Assembly: GCA_029204225.1 (NCBI GenBank)
Contig: CM055095.1
Coordinates: forward strand, 14,600,049-14,664,048
Direction: 5' to 3'
Origin: Diphasiastrum complanatum
Taxonomy: Eukaryota; Streptophyta; Lycopodiopsida; Lycopodiales; Lycopodiaceae
DNA length: 64,000 nucleotides
The notes beneath the pieces are model-generated. The model searched no databases. It was not told where the DNA came from and worked only from the letters and a program-made list of their open reading frames with translations. Within the stretch, counting starts at the first letter, position 1. Every line of letters starts with the position of its first letter. Shown here piece after piece: positions 20,712 through 32,091 of the stretch. The position numbers were made by a program, and so were the translations under genes.

Positions 20712-20759
<48 letters not shown>
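20712..20759. repeat. (CT)n microsatellite, 48 bp
   Basis: Uninterrupted CT dinucleotides. The overlapping Ser/Leu open frames are translations of the repeat. Confidence 0.95.
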
Positions 20760-20762
<3 letters not shown>

Positions 20763-22499
20763 CATGGTATTACACTCTTGCTTATTACTTTCAAAGTCTG
20801 CGTCTCTGGATCAACAAAACAACAGCAACTTTGCTCCAAGGACACATTTTAACAAACAACCTGATATTTGATGGCATTCCTTACCAAAATTCTTTACTGC
20901 GCTGTCATATGTTTGTTTGTGATGCTGAATGTTTTCTTCATGTGTGTCGTTCATGTGGAAATCTAGATTGTGCTTGTGAAGCAGGCTTGTTATGATAGGA
21001 ATCTTGGGAAATAAAGATTTCTTGCCAGAAATAGCAGCCTATTTGTTGAGCTTTCAACTCATAGATATGTGAGACTGTTGACCAACAAAAAGGGCATGTA
21101 CCTTTAAAACAATTGCTACATTGTAGACTTAGGAAGCTATCTTTCTAAGACGTGACCTGATTATCGAGTTACATAAAAAAATGCAGCCAAGTCTCAAACA
21201 TGTGGGGAGATTTGTTGACATATATTTGACATCAAAAAGGACAATAATATTATTCATTTATTTCTAAGGTCTTTTATTGAGTTGGACCCTGTTAATTACC
21301 AAGGTGTAGATTCTTCTATTGTCCTCATTCAGTCAACAATCAATCACATTGTAAAAGGATTAACACACCCTTGAAGAAAGAAAAGCTCTATTCTATTATT
21401 GCATAATGAACAAATTGCATTGTGAGAGTGATGAACCAAAGTGGGAGAGAAGACACTTCTCAAATTTGGTTCAAGTGTCTCGATTTGATCTGCACCAAGG
21501 ATCTCGACCAAACTAATTAAATCAAATGAGTCACATGGGCCTCCTATTTGTCATTCAATTTTCAAAGTACAAATGCAAATACACTATACGAGCCATTGTG
21601 TACATTGGACTTGATAAAGACATGATTAAATACTAAATTGTAAGATGTTATCATCTACTTATGTGGCACTCAATTGACAACCCCTACAAAATCCTGATGT
21701 TGATGTGGATGCGAAGATCATATCTTGGAAATTCCCCATTGATTGACGTTTCCATGATAGCAAGACAAGCCATCCAAGGTTCATGTAAGTGACAATCATT
21801 GGTTGCTCAAAATTGCATGTTCCTTGGCCACCAATGAAATTTTTATCACCTTATACAAGGATATCCACAAATGTACACAAAAGAACTCAAAATAAAGACT
21901 CGTATCCAACAAGATATAATTATTTTTTTCTTCTTGTATTCAAAATTGCAACACTTGGTCAATTGGCTACACATTGATATGCTGATATCCAATTATGGTA
22001 ATCAGATTCATGATAATCAAGTAATTGTTTTTGCGTATCTTTATTAAATTATGCAAAAGTTGCAACAGACAAAGATTCAATATTGGAAAGTAGAAACTTT
22101 CCCATGAATTGTAAATAAGTATTTTTTTATAGGTCATTGATGCTTTTGAGCTGAATAGGGGTAAATAATTTTAATGACAAGAAATGGTGCAATTTTGTCA
22201 TGAAACTTGTTGGAATTTTTATTTACAACAAAGTTGGTCATTCAATTTTTCACAATTTGATTGCCTACACAAATTGGTTTTGTACCACCAAAGTTTTAAG
22301 GTCCTCCTTAGATGCAACCATTCTACAAATTGCAAGGCAATTTTATAATTTTGTGTCTTTGCTTACAGGTATTGAAAAGACGAGCAAATAACAAATAGCC
22401 ACGATTTTGGAATAACACTCAACATTGTAGAAGAATTTAGATAAAAGGACACGAAATCCCTTGAAACACGCACTCAAATCTATAAACTTGTGATTTTAC
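20760..22499. other. AT-rich spacer, nothing recognised
   Basis: No protein domain, RNA gene, LTR terminus or repeat array stands out in this stretch. Short frames up to 63 codons look random. Confidence 0.4.
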
Positions 22500-22504
22500 T
22501 ACAA

Positions 22505-22615
22505 TAAAGGAGAGCCCTAAGTTGGGCTTTAGTAGACATCCCTCTTGGTTTCCAAGGGGGTTTGATCTTGGGACCAGAGAAACTTTGGATGCCAAGCTAA
22601 CCACTTGAGCCAATC
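22505..22615 (-). mobile_element. tRNA-derived SINE candidate
   Basis: The minus strand has a pol III A-box-like TGGCTCAAGTGG (22601-22612) and, 33 bp further, a B-box-like GATCAAACCC (22558-22567). The spacing and sequence are those of tRNA-derived plant SINEs. The body continues to TACTAAAGCCC and a short inverted repeat AGCCC/GGGCT at 22511-22526. No 7-bp acceptor stem is visible, so it is not an intact tRNA gene. No target duplication was identified. Confidence 0.45.
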
Positions 22616-22620
22616 CTTGA

Positions 22621-23331
22621 ATGATGGGCTTCGATAAAAATGGACAAATGTCATTCTCAGTGTTTTTATATGTATATTTACATGTCTATTTATATTTTCT
22701 ATCTGATTTGTATACTAGAGGTTCAAAGGTCCCATTAATGTTTCTAATTTGTACATCATCTACTTTGGAGGGCCTAGGAGTATTTGTCGTGTATATTGAT
22801 GTTCTTGCTATCCTTCTTGAATTGGTAGACATTAGTGCTTGTGTACTAACTAGGAAAGAATTAAAATGTAATCAATACCAAAGATTAGCAATTGATTCAT
22901 GATAACCAAAATGTGATTGTGAGAAATAATACAAAATTGCAAAAATGTACTTATATTGTGGATAAAGGATATGCTCTTGCATGTTGTACCGCTCGAAAAA
23001 AAAAAACTTGGCATTATACCAAAGACACAATTCACAACTAAGTGACCCCTTGTTGGGGGTCTGTAATAAATTCAGTATGTTAAATGTGCAAAAATAATGA
23101 CAATATTAAATCGCATCAATGCTCTCAATAATAAGATGAGTAAAATGATACTGCAATATTATCTTAATGCTCACAATTTCATAATCTCATATAGAGGCAA
23201 CATCTGATGGGAAATAGCTGAAAATAGATGTGGTTGTTCGCAGAATTAGACTTTATACAGTAAGAGTTTGAAATATTATCTTCAATCTTCTCCGTAGAGA
23301 TAATATTTAAACTCCAAAAAATATGCAATCA
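22621..23331. other. Spacer, nothing firmly recognised
   Basis: A 93-codon plus-strand frame at 22621-22902 contains VVYIDVLAIL, faintly like a mutated copia RT block, but the neighbouring motifs are missing. No other feature is seen. Confidence 0.35.
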
Positions 23332-24033
23332 TGGTGAATGAGCAATGAAAATTGAAATAGAAAAAACATAAGTGACCATAAATGAACCTACATAAGGCTC
23401 CAAGAGTGATTGATTGATTGATACACCTATCTATTGCAAAACTAGTCACAAGATCTTGATCTAGAAAAGCAATATTGGATCCCACAATCAAGAGCAATCA
23501 AAACCATTGATCAAACATGGAATTCCGACCCCACACGTGTGGTACGGATTCCAATACGGCCTATTATCAGAGACTAAGTAGAATCAAGTTTAGATACCAA
23601 AGCATTCACAAAAACTCAAGACAAATGTGTAGAAACCTCAAGATGCCAATTTGCTCCAAAAATTGTATCTCCTCACTATGGAATTTGTATGTACAATAAG
23701 CCCTTCCCAACATCAAGTTAGGTGAAAATTCAGCATGTATAAGGAAGATGATTGACCATTTTTTTTTCCTAATTTGTCAATGTTACCTAACCCTAGAGTT
23801 TTGCCAAGTTGGTGGCTAGGTTGGTTATCCACCTCCATGATTCAAGGAATTTGGTCCTATAATCTAGGAATTATGACCAAACAAACCTAACTAACCTTAT
23901 GAATGATATCTAACCTATCTAGGGTAGCCTACACACGTGGAAACATGGACTCACGCGTGTGAGACCCACCTATGTACTAATTTACATGGTTTAATAAAGC
24001 TAGATTTGCCCATTTTTTTGACAATTTCTCACA
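23332..24033 (-). repeat. Solo copia-type LTR
   Basis: The stretch is collinear with the copia-2 LTR: TGACCATAAATG near its start, the palindrome CCACACGTGTGG near 23532, a second pair of CACGTGG/CACGCGTGTG near 23934-23960, and an ACAATTTCTCACA end. No coding sequence is attached on either side. The 5' boundary is less sure than the 3' boundary, and a target duplication is not evident. Confidence 0.6.
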
Positions 24034-24626
24034 CAATAAAGAAGGCACCTTGACAAGTTCTCATTATTTTTTGTGATGGAAGCAAACAAGAACAAATTGA
24101 GAATGAATAATATTTTTTTTTAAGTCATTTGCAATGTTTGCAATGGGCTATTGCAAAAGATGTGATTTTGATTTGATAACGAAAACAATGCTTGAGCTTT
24201 TGTATTCTTCAATTCTTCAATAAAAGAGATTTCATGTTCCACAACGTCTATAACGTCACTTATATCTTTGTTGTGTTGCAAATAATGATCTAAATCAATG
24301 AAAAGTGTTGGGATGTTAGAAGAAATAGAAAGATTATTGTCAGTAATAGTATTTCTAAGAGTATCCCAAAACTTGTGTTGTACCAGCAACAAACTCATCC
24401 AAAAATTGTCACAATAGCAATAAACTGATCTTAGTATCATTTGGAGAGGATGGAGGAATAGAAGAAAGTTGCATGGAAGATTGGATTGATATAAGGGAGT
24501 ACCTCTACTGGTAGATGCCTCAACCACATGAAGCCTACTATATATCTCTCTAAGCATCTACGATAATTCAAAATTGCTTAGCATGATAATAACACACTTA
24601 GTGTGTATAGCCAACAAAAGTGATTC
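24034..24626. other. Spacer with unassigned ORF
   Basis: A 145-codon minus-strand frame (24120-24557) contains D-V-V-E-H-E-I-S-F-I-E-E-L-K but matches no family I know. It ends in low-complexity sequence. I do not call it a gene. Confidence 0.3.
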
Positions 24627-24631
24627 CTAAA
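24627..24631. repeat. Target-site duplication of outer element, left
   Basis: CTAAA immediately precedes LTR1 (TG at 24632). The same five bases follow LTR4 at 35661-35665. Confidence 0.85.
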
Positions 24632-25453
24632 TGTTAAATTTCACATGTGTGGATTGTCCACAACATGTACTTGTGATCTCCTAAGGTGTGTAGATGCACC
24701 AAGATCAAGACTAGATTGAGATTCAAGATCTATGTTTGATTCTATGGCAAAAACACACTACTACATGCATTCAATCACTTCCAACTCTCACTCACATGTG
24801 TGGGAAGTGTTCCAAAAGTATTCTAAATAAAAACAAGCTGCTCTCCTCGAGTAGAGAGAAAAAAACCATCATGAGCTCTCGGGTAGAGAGAGAAAGTTAG
24901 AAATTCAATGACACTCAAAATTCACTCAATCTCAAAATCAAATTAGATCCAAAATGAGGAGTACAATGATACCAGTAGATTCATGAGCTACCACTATGCT
25001 TAACTATGATTGGATCACACTTTGCCACCTCTTAATCGGACCATTGATCCATGCACCTCTAAATTCTATTGGACTATATTCAAGCACACCTCAAATTCCT
25101 ATTGGACCACACATGGTTCCACCTCTAAAACCTATTGGACCTCTTAAACTTCATCAAACAAAAGTATTACACTTGTCTACACTCTAATTGGAACAAGTTT
25201 GGCCTCTTACTCTATTTTGGCTCAATAGTGGCATTACAAGTGGAAATGGATAATTTGTCATCTATGCCAAATTTGACCCTATCAACATCCTACACCTAAA
25301 TGCTTGACTATGAAATTCTATGAGACCTCTATATCAAACATTTTGATTTACTTTACAATCTCCTCACGTGGGAACATCTTCCACACATGTGAGATTCACT
25401 TACAAACTTCTATCATAAAAAATACCAAGGTAGATTTTTGCCAATTTCTCACA
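24632..25453 (-). repeat. LTR1 (3' LTR of outer element)
   Basis: In plus orientation it starts TGTTAAATTTCACATG and ends GCCAATTTCTCACA. It is 822 bp and is closely similar to LTR2, LTR3 and LTR4. It carries CACATGTGTGG near its start, CCACACATGTGAG near its end and a row of CCAAT boxes (ATTGG on the plus strand) between 25010 and 25190. Confidence 0.92.
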
Positions 25454-27737
25454 TTCCTCCTCAAAAAATAGCTTGAAAAGGTACTAGATCACTTGAGAAG
25501 TTTGTAAATCTTTTTGAGTGGATCCTTTGGTATGCATAAGAAGTGAAGATCAGCCAAGGGATCCATCATAGCAGCACCCTCACCATATCCATGATAAGAT
25601 CTCTTTGGTAGAGATCTCTTGCCAATGCCTTTGAAGAGTGCTCCACCAATATGCCACTATGATCATGGGCTTCCTCCATGCTTGATGATGATCTTTGATT
25701 TGAAAGTTGCACTTTCATGATGGATGCACCATAAATAGAGAAATCTGAGGCTTCCAAACCTCATAAGGATCATGGAGATCAAGATCATAAGATGTGAAAC
25801 AATGATGATTATCAAGATTATTCTTTCTAGCTTGACTAGTCCACATACAATGAACTATATCCATAATGGATCTAATCTTGATATCAAAGACTATCTTGAT
25901 CTTTTTTAGGCTAGCTACTCTCTCAAGGATGTAAGTTTCCACTTTGGATGCTTCATTTAATCTCAAGAGGAGTTTACAATTTGCCTCAAAACATGTGAAA
26001 ACATGATTTTCAAAAAAGTGAGTACCAAGCTCAATCTTGTTCTTACTAGAATCAAGAGCATACTTTTGACAATACAATATCTTGCTTTCAAAAAGTATTG
26101 GAATACAAAAAACATGTCCTTACCATAAGCATCATACAAAACTAGTAGAGCTTTTCTTGAACTTTGAGATCCAAAAAATTCAATGAAGCAAGATAGCATT
26201 TCAAGAAAAGGAAGAGAAGCATATATGAATGTGTTGTAGTAGATACAACATGAAAGATGCCCCTCTTTGCCATGTAAGGTGAGCCATAAGGACTCTCTCA
26301 TGCATCTTGAAGATCTTCTTGAAATCATATGAAGAAGAAACTCCTCCTCACACCTTGGCCCCATCATAACTTGAATACCTTCAAAAAAGATAACTTGTGA
26401 TGCTTCTTGAGAAACCTTGATCTCGGCCACTTCCAAGATTGAATCTTCATGCAACATGAGATCTCTATTCACAATCACTTTTGAAATAGAGAGTGTAAAG
26501 ACACTAAAGGCCTCCTTGATGGATGAGTATCCAATCATGATCCATGAGCTTGGATCATCCTTCCTTCTTGTTTCCAAGGGAATATGTGCAAAGCAAGCAC
26601 TACCAAGTTCACTAAGGTGATCAACCTTAGGCTTCATCTTGAATAAAACTTCATATGGTGCTATTCCTTCAAGAGCTCCAATACTCCTCAAAGCTTTGAT
26701 CTTCAATGAGAATTTCTTCTCAACATATGCTTTGAATAATAAGGAATAATCATACACCATATTACTTGAAGAGAGAAGATATGTGCATCTTGCGTGATCA
26801 TCCTCCTTTGAAATATTGGACATATAAGAAACATCAAGAGAGTTTGCACTCTCACTTGGATCCAATTTGTAGATGCCATCAAATCTTGATCCATATGCAA
26901 GGATCTCACCATCCTTCTTGATCACACAATTGTCAATATTGAAATTGACATTAAAGCCACTATCAAGAAGTTGGCCAACACTTAAGATGTTCTTTGTAAG
27001 CTTTGGGACAAAAAGAACATTGTTGAGAAAGAGATCTTTGGAAGATGCAAGCTTCAAAGGAATAATCCCTACTCCTTCAAAATTGCACTCATGCTTACTT
27101 GCAATGTATATGGTCTTCTTGACTCCATCATAAGGCATAATAGATGAAAAAGAGTGCTTGGAGCCACACATATGTGAAGATGCTCCACTGTCAATATACC
27201 ATGAGTCATCCTTGTTGAAGGTGGAAGAGGGGAAGCTTGATGTCATAAGAGAGCCTTCTCCATCACTTGCAATATAGTCTTCTTTCTCATTGGTGATGTT
27301 GGCTTGATTGAGTTGATTTTTCTTCTTGAAGCAATTGGTGGCATAATGGCCTTTCTTGCCACAATAAAAGCACTTGATCTTCTTCTTCTTGAGATTTGAA
27401 GTAAAAGCATGAGAGGTATCCTCCTCTTCCTCATCTTGGTCTTTAGCGTTGACATTAGAGACGTGATGATGTTGCTTCTTATTTCTCTCTTTGTACTTGG
27501 CAAATAGAACTTTGCCATCATCATGATTGAGTGATAGCTTGTCCATCCTCAAGAGTTTGTACTCTTGTCTTGATTCTTCAGAAATAAGCACACTTTGAAG
27601 GGCCTCCAAACTTGGTAGCTCCTCCTTAATGGCATAGGATTGGACAAGGTTGTCATATTCATCTCTCAAGCCATTGAGAATGACTTGGACTAGCTCACTT
27701 TGATTGATTGAGTCACCAATATATGCAAGCTCCCTAT
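25454..27737 (-). pseudogene. Family N outer copy: gag end, protease, deleted integrase
   Basis: A long open frame begins in the C-terminal part of Gag (GELA-like RELAYIGDSINQSELVQVIL), cut by LTR2. It continues with a zinc knuckle KCFYCGKKGHYATNC, the protease site SWYIDSGASSHMC and the Gag-pre-integrase area. It then jumps from a K-I-K-A-L-R-S segment, normally followed by D-N-G-G-E-F, to APYEVLFKMKPKVDHLSELG near the integrase end. The integrase Asp and Glu residues are therefore missing. About 180 bp at 26071-26249 is absent from the inner copy. RT and RNase H are absent. The purine tract is at 25454-25470. Confidence 0.85.
27733..27737. repeat. Target-site duplication of inner element, left
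   Basis: CCTAT lies directly before LTR2 and is repeated directly after LTR3 at 33676-33680. The gag reading frame of the outer element continues across the two sites when one copy and the inner element are disregarded. Confidence 0.9.
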
Positions 27738-28561
27738 TGTTGAATTTCACACGTGTGGATTGTCCACAACACGTACTTGTGATCTCCTAAGGTGTGTAGA
27801 TGCACTAAGATCAAGACTAAATTGAGATTCAAGATCAATCTTAGATCCTATGGCAAAAACACACTACTACATGCATTCAATCACTTCCAACTCTCACTCA
27901 CACATGTGAGAAGTGTTTCAAAAGTATGCTAAGTACACACAAGCTGCTCTCCTCGGGTAGAGAGAAAAAAACCGTCATGAGCTCTCGGGTAGAGAGAGAA
28001 AGTTAGAAATTCAATGACACTCAAAATTCACTCAATCTCAAAATCAATTAGATCCAAAATGAGGAGTACAATGATACTAGTAGATTCATGAGCTACCACT
28101 ATGTTTAACTATGATTGGATCACACTTTGCCACCTCTTAATCCTATTGGACCATTGATCCATGCACCTCTAAATTTTATTGGACTATATTCAAGCACACC
28201 TCAAATTCTTATTGGACCACACATGGTTCCACCTCTAAAACCTATTGGACCTCTTAAACTTCATCAAACAAAAGCATTACACTTGTCTACACTCTAATTG
28301 GAACAAGTTTGGCCTCCTCTATTTTGGCTCAATAGTGGCATTACAAGTGGAAATGGATAATCTGCCATCTATGCCAAATTTGACCCTATCAACATCCTAC
28401 ACCTAAATGCTTGACTATGAAATTCTATGAGACCCCTATATCAAACATTTTGATTTACTTTACAATTCTCCACACGTGGGAACATGCTCCACACATGTGA
28501 GATTCACTTACAAACTTCTATCATAAAAAATACCAAGCTAGATTTTTGCCAATTTCTCACA
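27738..28561 (-). repeat. LTR2 (3' LTR of inner element)
   Basis: It starts TGTTGAATTTCACACGTGTG and ends GCCAATTTCTCACA, 824 bp. Six ATTGG words (CCAAT boxes on the element's strand) lie at 28114, 28145, 28178, 28211, 28244 and 28297. The purine tract TTTTTTGAGGAGGAG adjoins it on the element strand. Confidence 0.93.
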
Positions 28562-30117
28562 CTCCTCCTCAAAAAATAGCTTGGAAAGGTACTAGATCAC
28601 TTGAGAAGTTTGTAAATCTTTTTGAGTGGATCCTTTGGTATGCATAAGAAGTGAAGATCAGCCAAAGGATCCATCATAGCAGCACCCTCACCATATCCAT
28701 GATAAGATCTCTTTGGTAGAGATCTCTTGCCAATGCCTTTGAAGAGTGCTCCACCAATATGCCACTATGATCATGGGCTTCCTCTATGCTTGATGATGAT
28801 CTTTGATTTGAAAGTTCCACTTGCATGATGGATGCACCATAAATAGAGAAATCTGAGGCCTCCAAGTCTCATAAGATCATGGATATCAAGATCATAAGAT
28901 GTGAAACAATGATGATTATCAAGATTATGCTTTCTAGCTTGACTAGTCCACGTACAATGAACTATATCCATAATGGATCTAATCTTGATATCAAAGACTA
29001 TCTTGATCTTTTTTAGGCTAGTTACTCTCTCAAAAATGTAAGTGTCCACTTTGGATGCTTCACTTAATCTCAAGAGGAGTTTACAATTTGCCTCAAAACA
29101 TGTGAAAACATGATTTTCAAAAAAGTGAGTACCAGGCTCAATCTTGTTCTTACTAGAATCAAGAGCATACTTTTGACATGAAAGATGCCCCTCTTTGCCA
29201 TGTAAGGTGAGCCATAAGGACTCCCCCATGCATCTTGAAGATCTTCTTGAAATCATATGAAGAAGAAACTCCTCCTCACACATTGGCTCCATCATAACTT
29301 GAATACCTTCAAAAAAGATAACTTGTGATGCTTCTTGAGAAGCCTTGGTCTCGGCCACTTCCAAGATTGAATCTTTATGCAATGTGACATCTCTATTCAC
29401 AATCACTTTTGAGATAGAGAGTGTAAAGACACTAAAGACCTCCTTGATGGATGAGTATCCAATCATGATCCATGAGCTTGGATCATCCTTCCTTCTTGTT
29501 TCCAAGGAAATATGTGCAAAGCAAGCACTACCAAGTTCACTAAGGTGATCAACCTTAGGCTTCATCTTGAATAGAACTTCATATGGTGCTATTCCTTCAA
29601 GAGCTCCAATACTCCTCAAGGCTTTGATCTTCAATGAGAATTTCTTCTTAACATATGCTTTGAATAATAAGGAATAATCATACACCATAATACTTGAAGA
29701 GAGAAGATATGTGCATCTTGTGTGATCATCCTCCTTTGAAATATTGGACATATAAGAAACATCAAAAGAGTTTGCACTCTCACTTGGATCCAGTTTGTAG
29801 ATGCCTTCAAATCTTGATCCATATGCAAGGATCTCATCATCCTTCTTGATCACACAATTGTCAATATTGAAATTGACATCAAAGCCACTATCAAAAAGTT
29901 GGCCAACACTTAAGATGTTCTTTGTAAGCTTTGGGACAAAAAGAACATTGTTGAGAAAGAGATCTTTAGAAGATGCAAGCTTCAAGGGAATAATCCCTAC
30001 TCCTTCAATATTGCACTCATGCTTACTTGCAAAGTATATGGTCTTCTTGACTCCATCATAAGGCAAAATAGATGAAAAAAAGTGCTTGGAGCCACACATA
30101 TGTGAAGATGCTCCACT
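28562..30117 (-). pseudogene. Family N inner copy: protease and deleted integrase
   Basis: The frame from SGASSHMCGSKHFF onward is collinear with the outer copy at 25454-27190. It shares the same jump over the integrase catalytic core (K-I-K-A-L-R-S to IGALEGIAPYEVLFK). The 179 bp found at 26071-26249 of the outer copy is missing here at 29175. The start of the protease, including the catalytic Asp, is replaced by gypsy sequence, so the protease is dead. Confidence 0.85.
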
Positions 30118-31290
30118 AAGGGCATGAATAATGGCCAAAAATTCTTTTTCATAAATGTCATATTGTACTTCTCCCCCTTGAAGTCGTCTTCTTTCAAAGG
30201 CTACAGCATGTCCTTCTTGGTTTAAGACTGTCCCAATACTTTGAACAAACAACAAATAAGAAAATACTGCTTTCTTTAGTACCTTTGATACCTGAATATG
30301 GCTCTCAAGGGGATTGTTTCACCACTCTGTCCTGCATGCACACTAACATCTTTACCCTTGTGCTTCCATGAAATCAAATGCTTATTATAGTCCACCAGAG
30401 GGTTGTGCATTTTGTGCCAATGCATGCCTAAGATTACATCTACTCCCTGTAAAGGACCTACCATGAATTCTATAGGTTCATAGTAATCAGAGATTTGAAG
30501 CTTAAGTTTTTCAATTACAGGGTAAATGTTTGCATCACCATCAACAAATGCACCTTTAGCCTTAAGCATAGATTCAGAGAAGGAACCAACTCCTATCTCT
30601 TGTGCAAGCTTAAAAGAGATGAAATTATGAGAGGAGCCTGCATCAAAGAGAATTAAACAGAGTTTGTTATGGACTTGTCCCCATGTCTTGAGGAGATCGT
30701 GGTTTTGAGTGTCTTCAATGCTTTGTACGGCAACCTGCTTCCTTTTGTCTGCACTTGAAGCTTTGGTATCTTTGAGTGGACATTTGAAAAAAAGGTGTCC
30801 CTTTTCCCCACACTTGAAGCATCTTCCTTCCTTGCGATAGGCCTGCACTTGTTCTTTGGAAAGGCGTTGAGTCTTCTCTTTTGGAGTTTGAGTGTTGGGA
30901 TGTTTCTTCCTTTTGTTTCCGCTTCCATTTCGATGATTATCCTGCAGTCCAATTCTGGTAGCATAATATATGACTTGTTCCAAAGTATCATCTTGTACTA
31001 GATCTAAGCCATATTGTATACTTCTATGCAAACCCGAATAGAACTTTCTTTTCTATTCTTTCTTGGAAATGGAATGTAAAGTCTGAACTTTCAAAAGCAA
31101 CTCCCAAAATCTTTTTACATACTCAACTACTATCTCATTTTATTTTTGCCTAAAGATGTCTCATGCAGCTAAAGTATCTTTCTTTAGTCTTTTGACAAAA
31201 AGTGGGCTTTAATTTGCTATTACATCTAGATAAGTATGCATCTCTATGGTGGGCAGCTATGAAATCTAATCACGAAGCTACTTCCACTTG
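30118..31290 (-). pseudogene. Gypsy gag-protease and RNase H scrap inside inner element
   Basis: The frame 31031-30276 carries a Gag end (FYSGLHRSIQYGLDLVQDD), a zinc knuckle CFKCGEKGHLFFKC and a gypsy aspartic protease with LFDAGSSHNFIS and VDVILGMHWH. Less complete Gag similarity extends to about 31240. RT is missing. A short piece of gypsy RNase H follows (VLNQEGHAVAFERRRLQGGE, then Y-D-I-Y-E-K-E-F-L-A-I-I-H-A-L). It joins in frame to the copia protease at 30117. The fused frame is 494 codons. Gag-protease is nearly intact, but the element is a fragment without LTRs. Confidence 0.8.
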
Positions 31291-31300
31291 GCATAGCTTT

Positions 31301-31850
31301 AAAGCCATTGAATATCCATTGGAAAAAGGCTAAGAGGATTCTAAGATACATCTTGGGTACATTGGATTTTGGGATTCTATATAGAGGAGATGTGATTAAC
31401 CTTCATGCATTTAGTGACTCAGATTTTGCAGGGGACAAGAGGGATAGGAAATCAACAAGTGCCTATTCAACTTTCATAGGAGAAGGTGTGGTTTCATGGC
31501 TTTCAAAAAAGCAAGAAACTATATCTCTATCTTCAACCGAGGCCGAGTACAAAGCTTTGACAACCACTACAAAGGAGGTACTTTGGATCAAGAGATTATT
31601 GGTGGAACTAAAGATCATGGATTCAGAGGAGGCACCAATCATCTACAATGACAATATATCAGCCCAACACCTTGCATCTAACCCAATCTTCCATGCAAGA
31701 TCTAAGCACATTGAGATATGCCATCACTTTGTGAGAGAAATGGTGCAAGCCAAGGAGATTGCTTTGGAACATGTTCCAAGCAATGAATGTGTAGCTGATC
31801 TACTTACTAAACCACTTCAAAAGACACCTTTTATGAAGTTCAGATCATCA
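31301..31850 (+). pseudogene. Captured copia RNase H, antisense to host element
   Basis: The frame reads IHWKKAKRILRYILGTLDFG, AFSDSDFAGDKRDRKSTSAY, SSTEAEYKAL, ISAQHLASNPIFH and ECVADLLTKPL, a nearly complete copia RNase H. It is almost identical in DNA to 56339-56886 of copia-4 and lacks the TAA stop present there after STSAY. It stops at the junction with family N gag sequence near 31850. It contributes no protein to the minus-strand element that holds it. Confidence 0.85.
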
Positions 31851-32091
31851 CACCAATCTCCCTCAATATCTCATTAGAGACATTCATCTTAATGTAGTGG
31901 AGAGCCATCCTAGCTCTCTTCTTGTATTTTTGTACTTCTTGAAGGACTTGAGGCTCCTCCTCAATACCAAGTACAATGTCCATCACATCTTGGAGTATCA
32001 AGATGGACTCCATCCTCAACTTCCATATTGAATAATTGGAAGTATACAATCTCTCTCTTGGTTGCAACAAGTATGAACTCATTGAAGTCAT
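31850..32091 (-). pseudogene. Family N gag N-terminus (inner copy)
   Basis: The 83-codon frame starts MTSMSSYLLQPRERLYTSNY and includes WKLRMESILILQD and R-M-A-L-H-Y-I-K-M-N-V-S. It matches the outer copy at 33811-34077 closely. It is cut after LREIG by the antisense RNase H segment. Confidence 0.85.

Noticed and set aside
22621..22902. A plus-strand frame with VVYIDVLAIL, possibly a mutated copia RT YVDD block.
   Set aside because: No other RT block in order before or after it. The resemblance is too short to support.
24120..24557. A 145-codon minus-strand frame.
   Set aside because: No recognisable domain, no start context, and it lies in AT-rich sequence next to LTRs. It was listed only as an unassigned ORF.
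28115..28297. A 60-63 codon plus-strand frame with P-I-G-P repeats conserved in all four family N LTRs (also near 25004, 33226, 35212).
   Set aside because: It is antisense to the element, lies in the U3 and is explained by the repeated CCAAT/CACCTC sequence. Conservation reflects recent copying, not coding.
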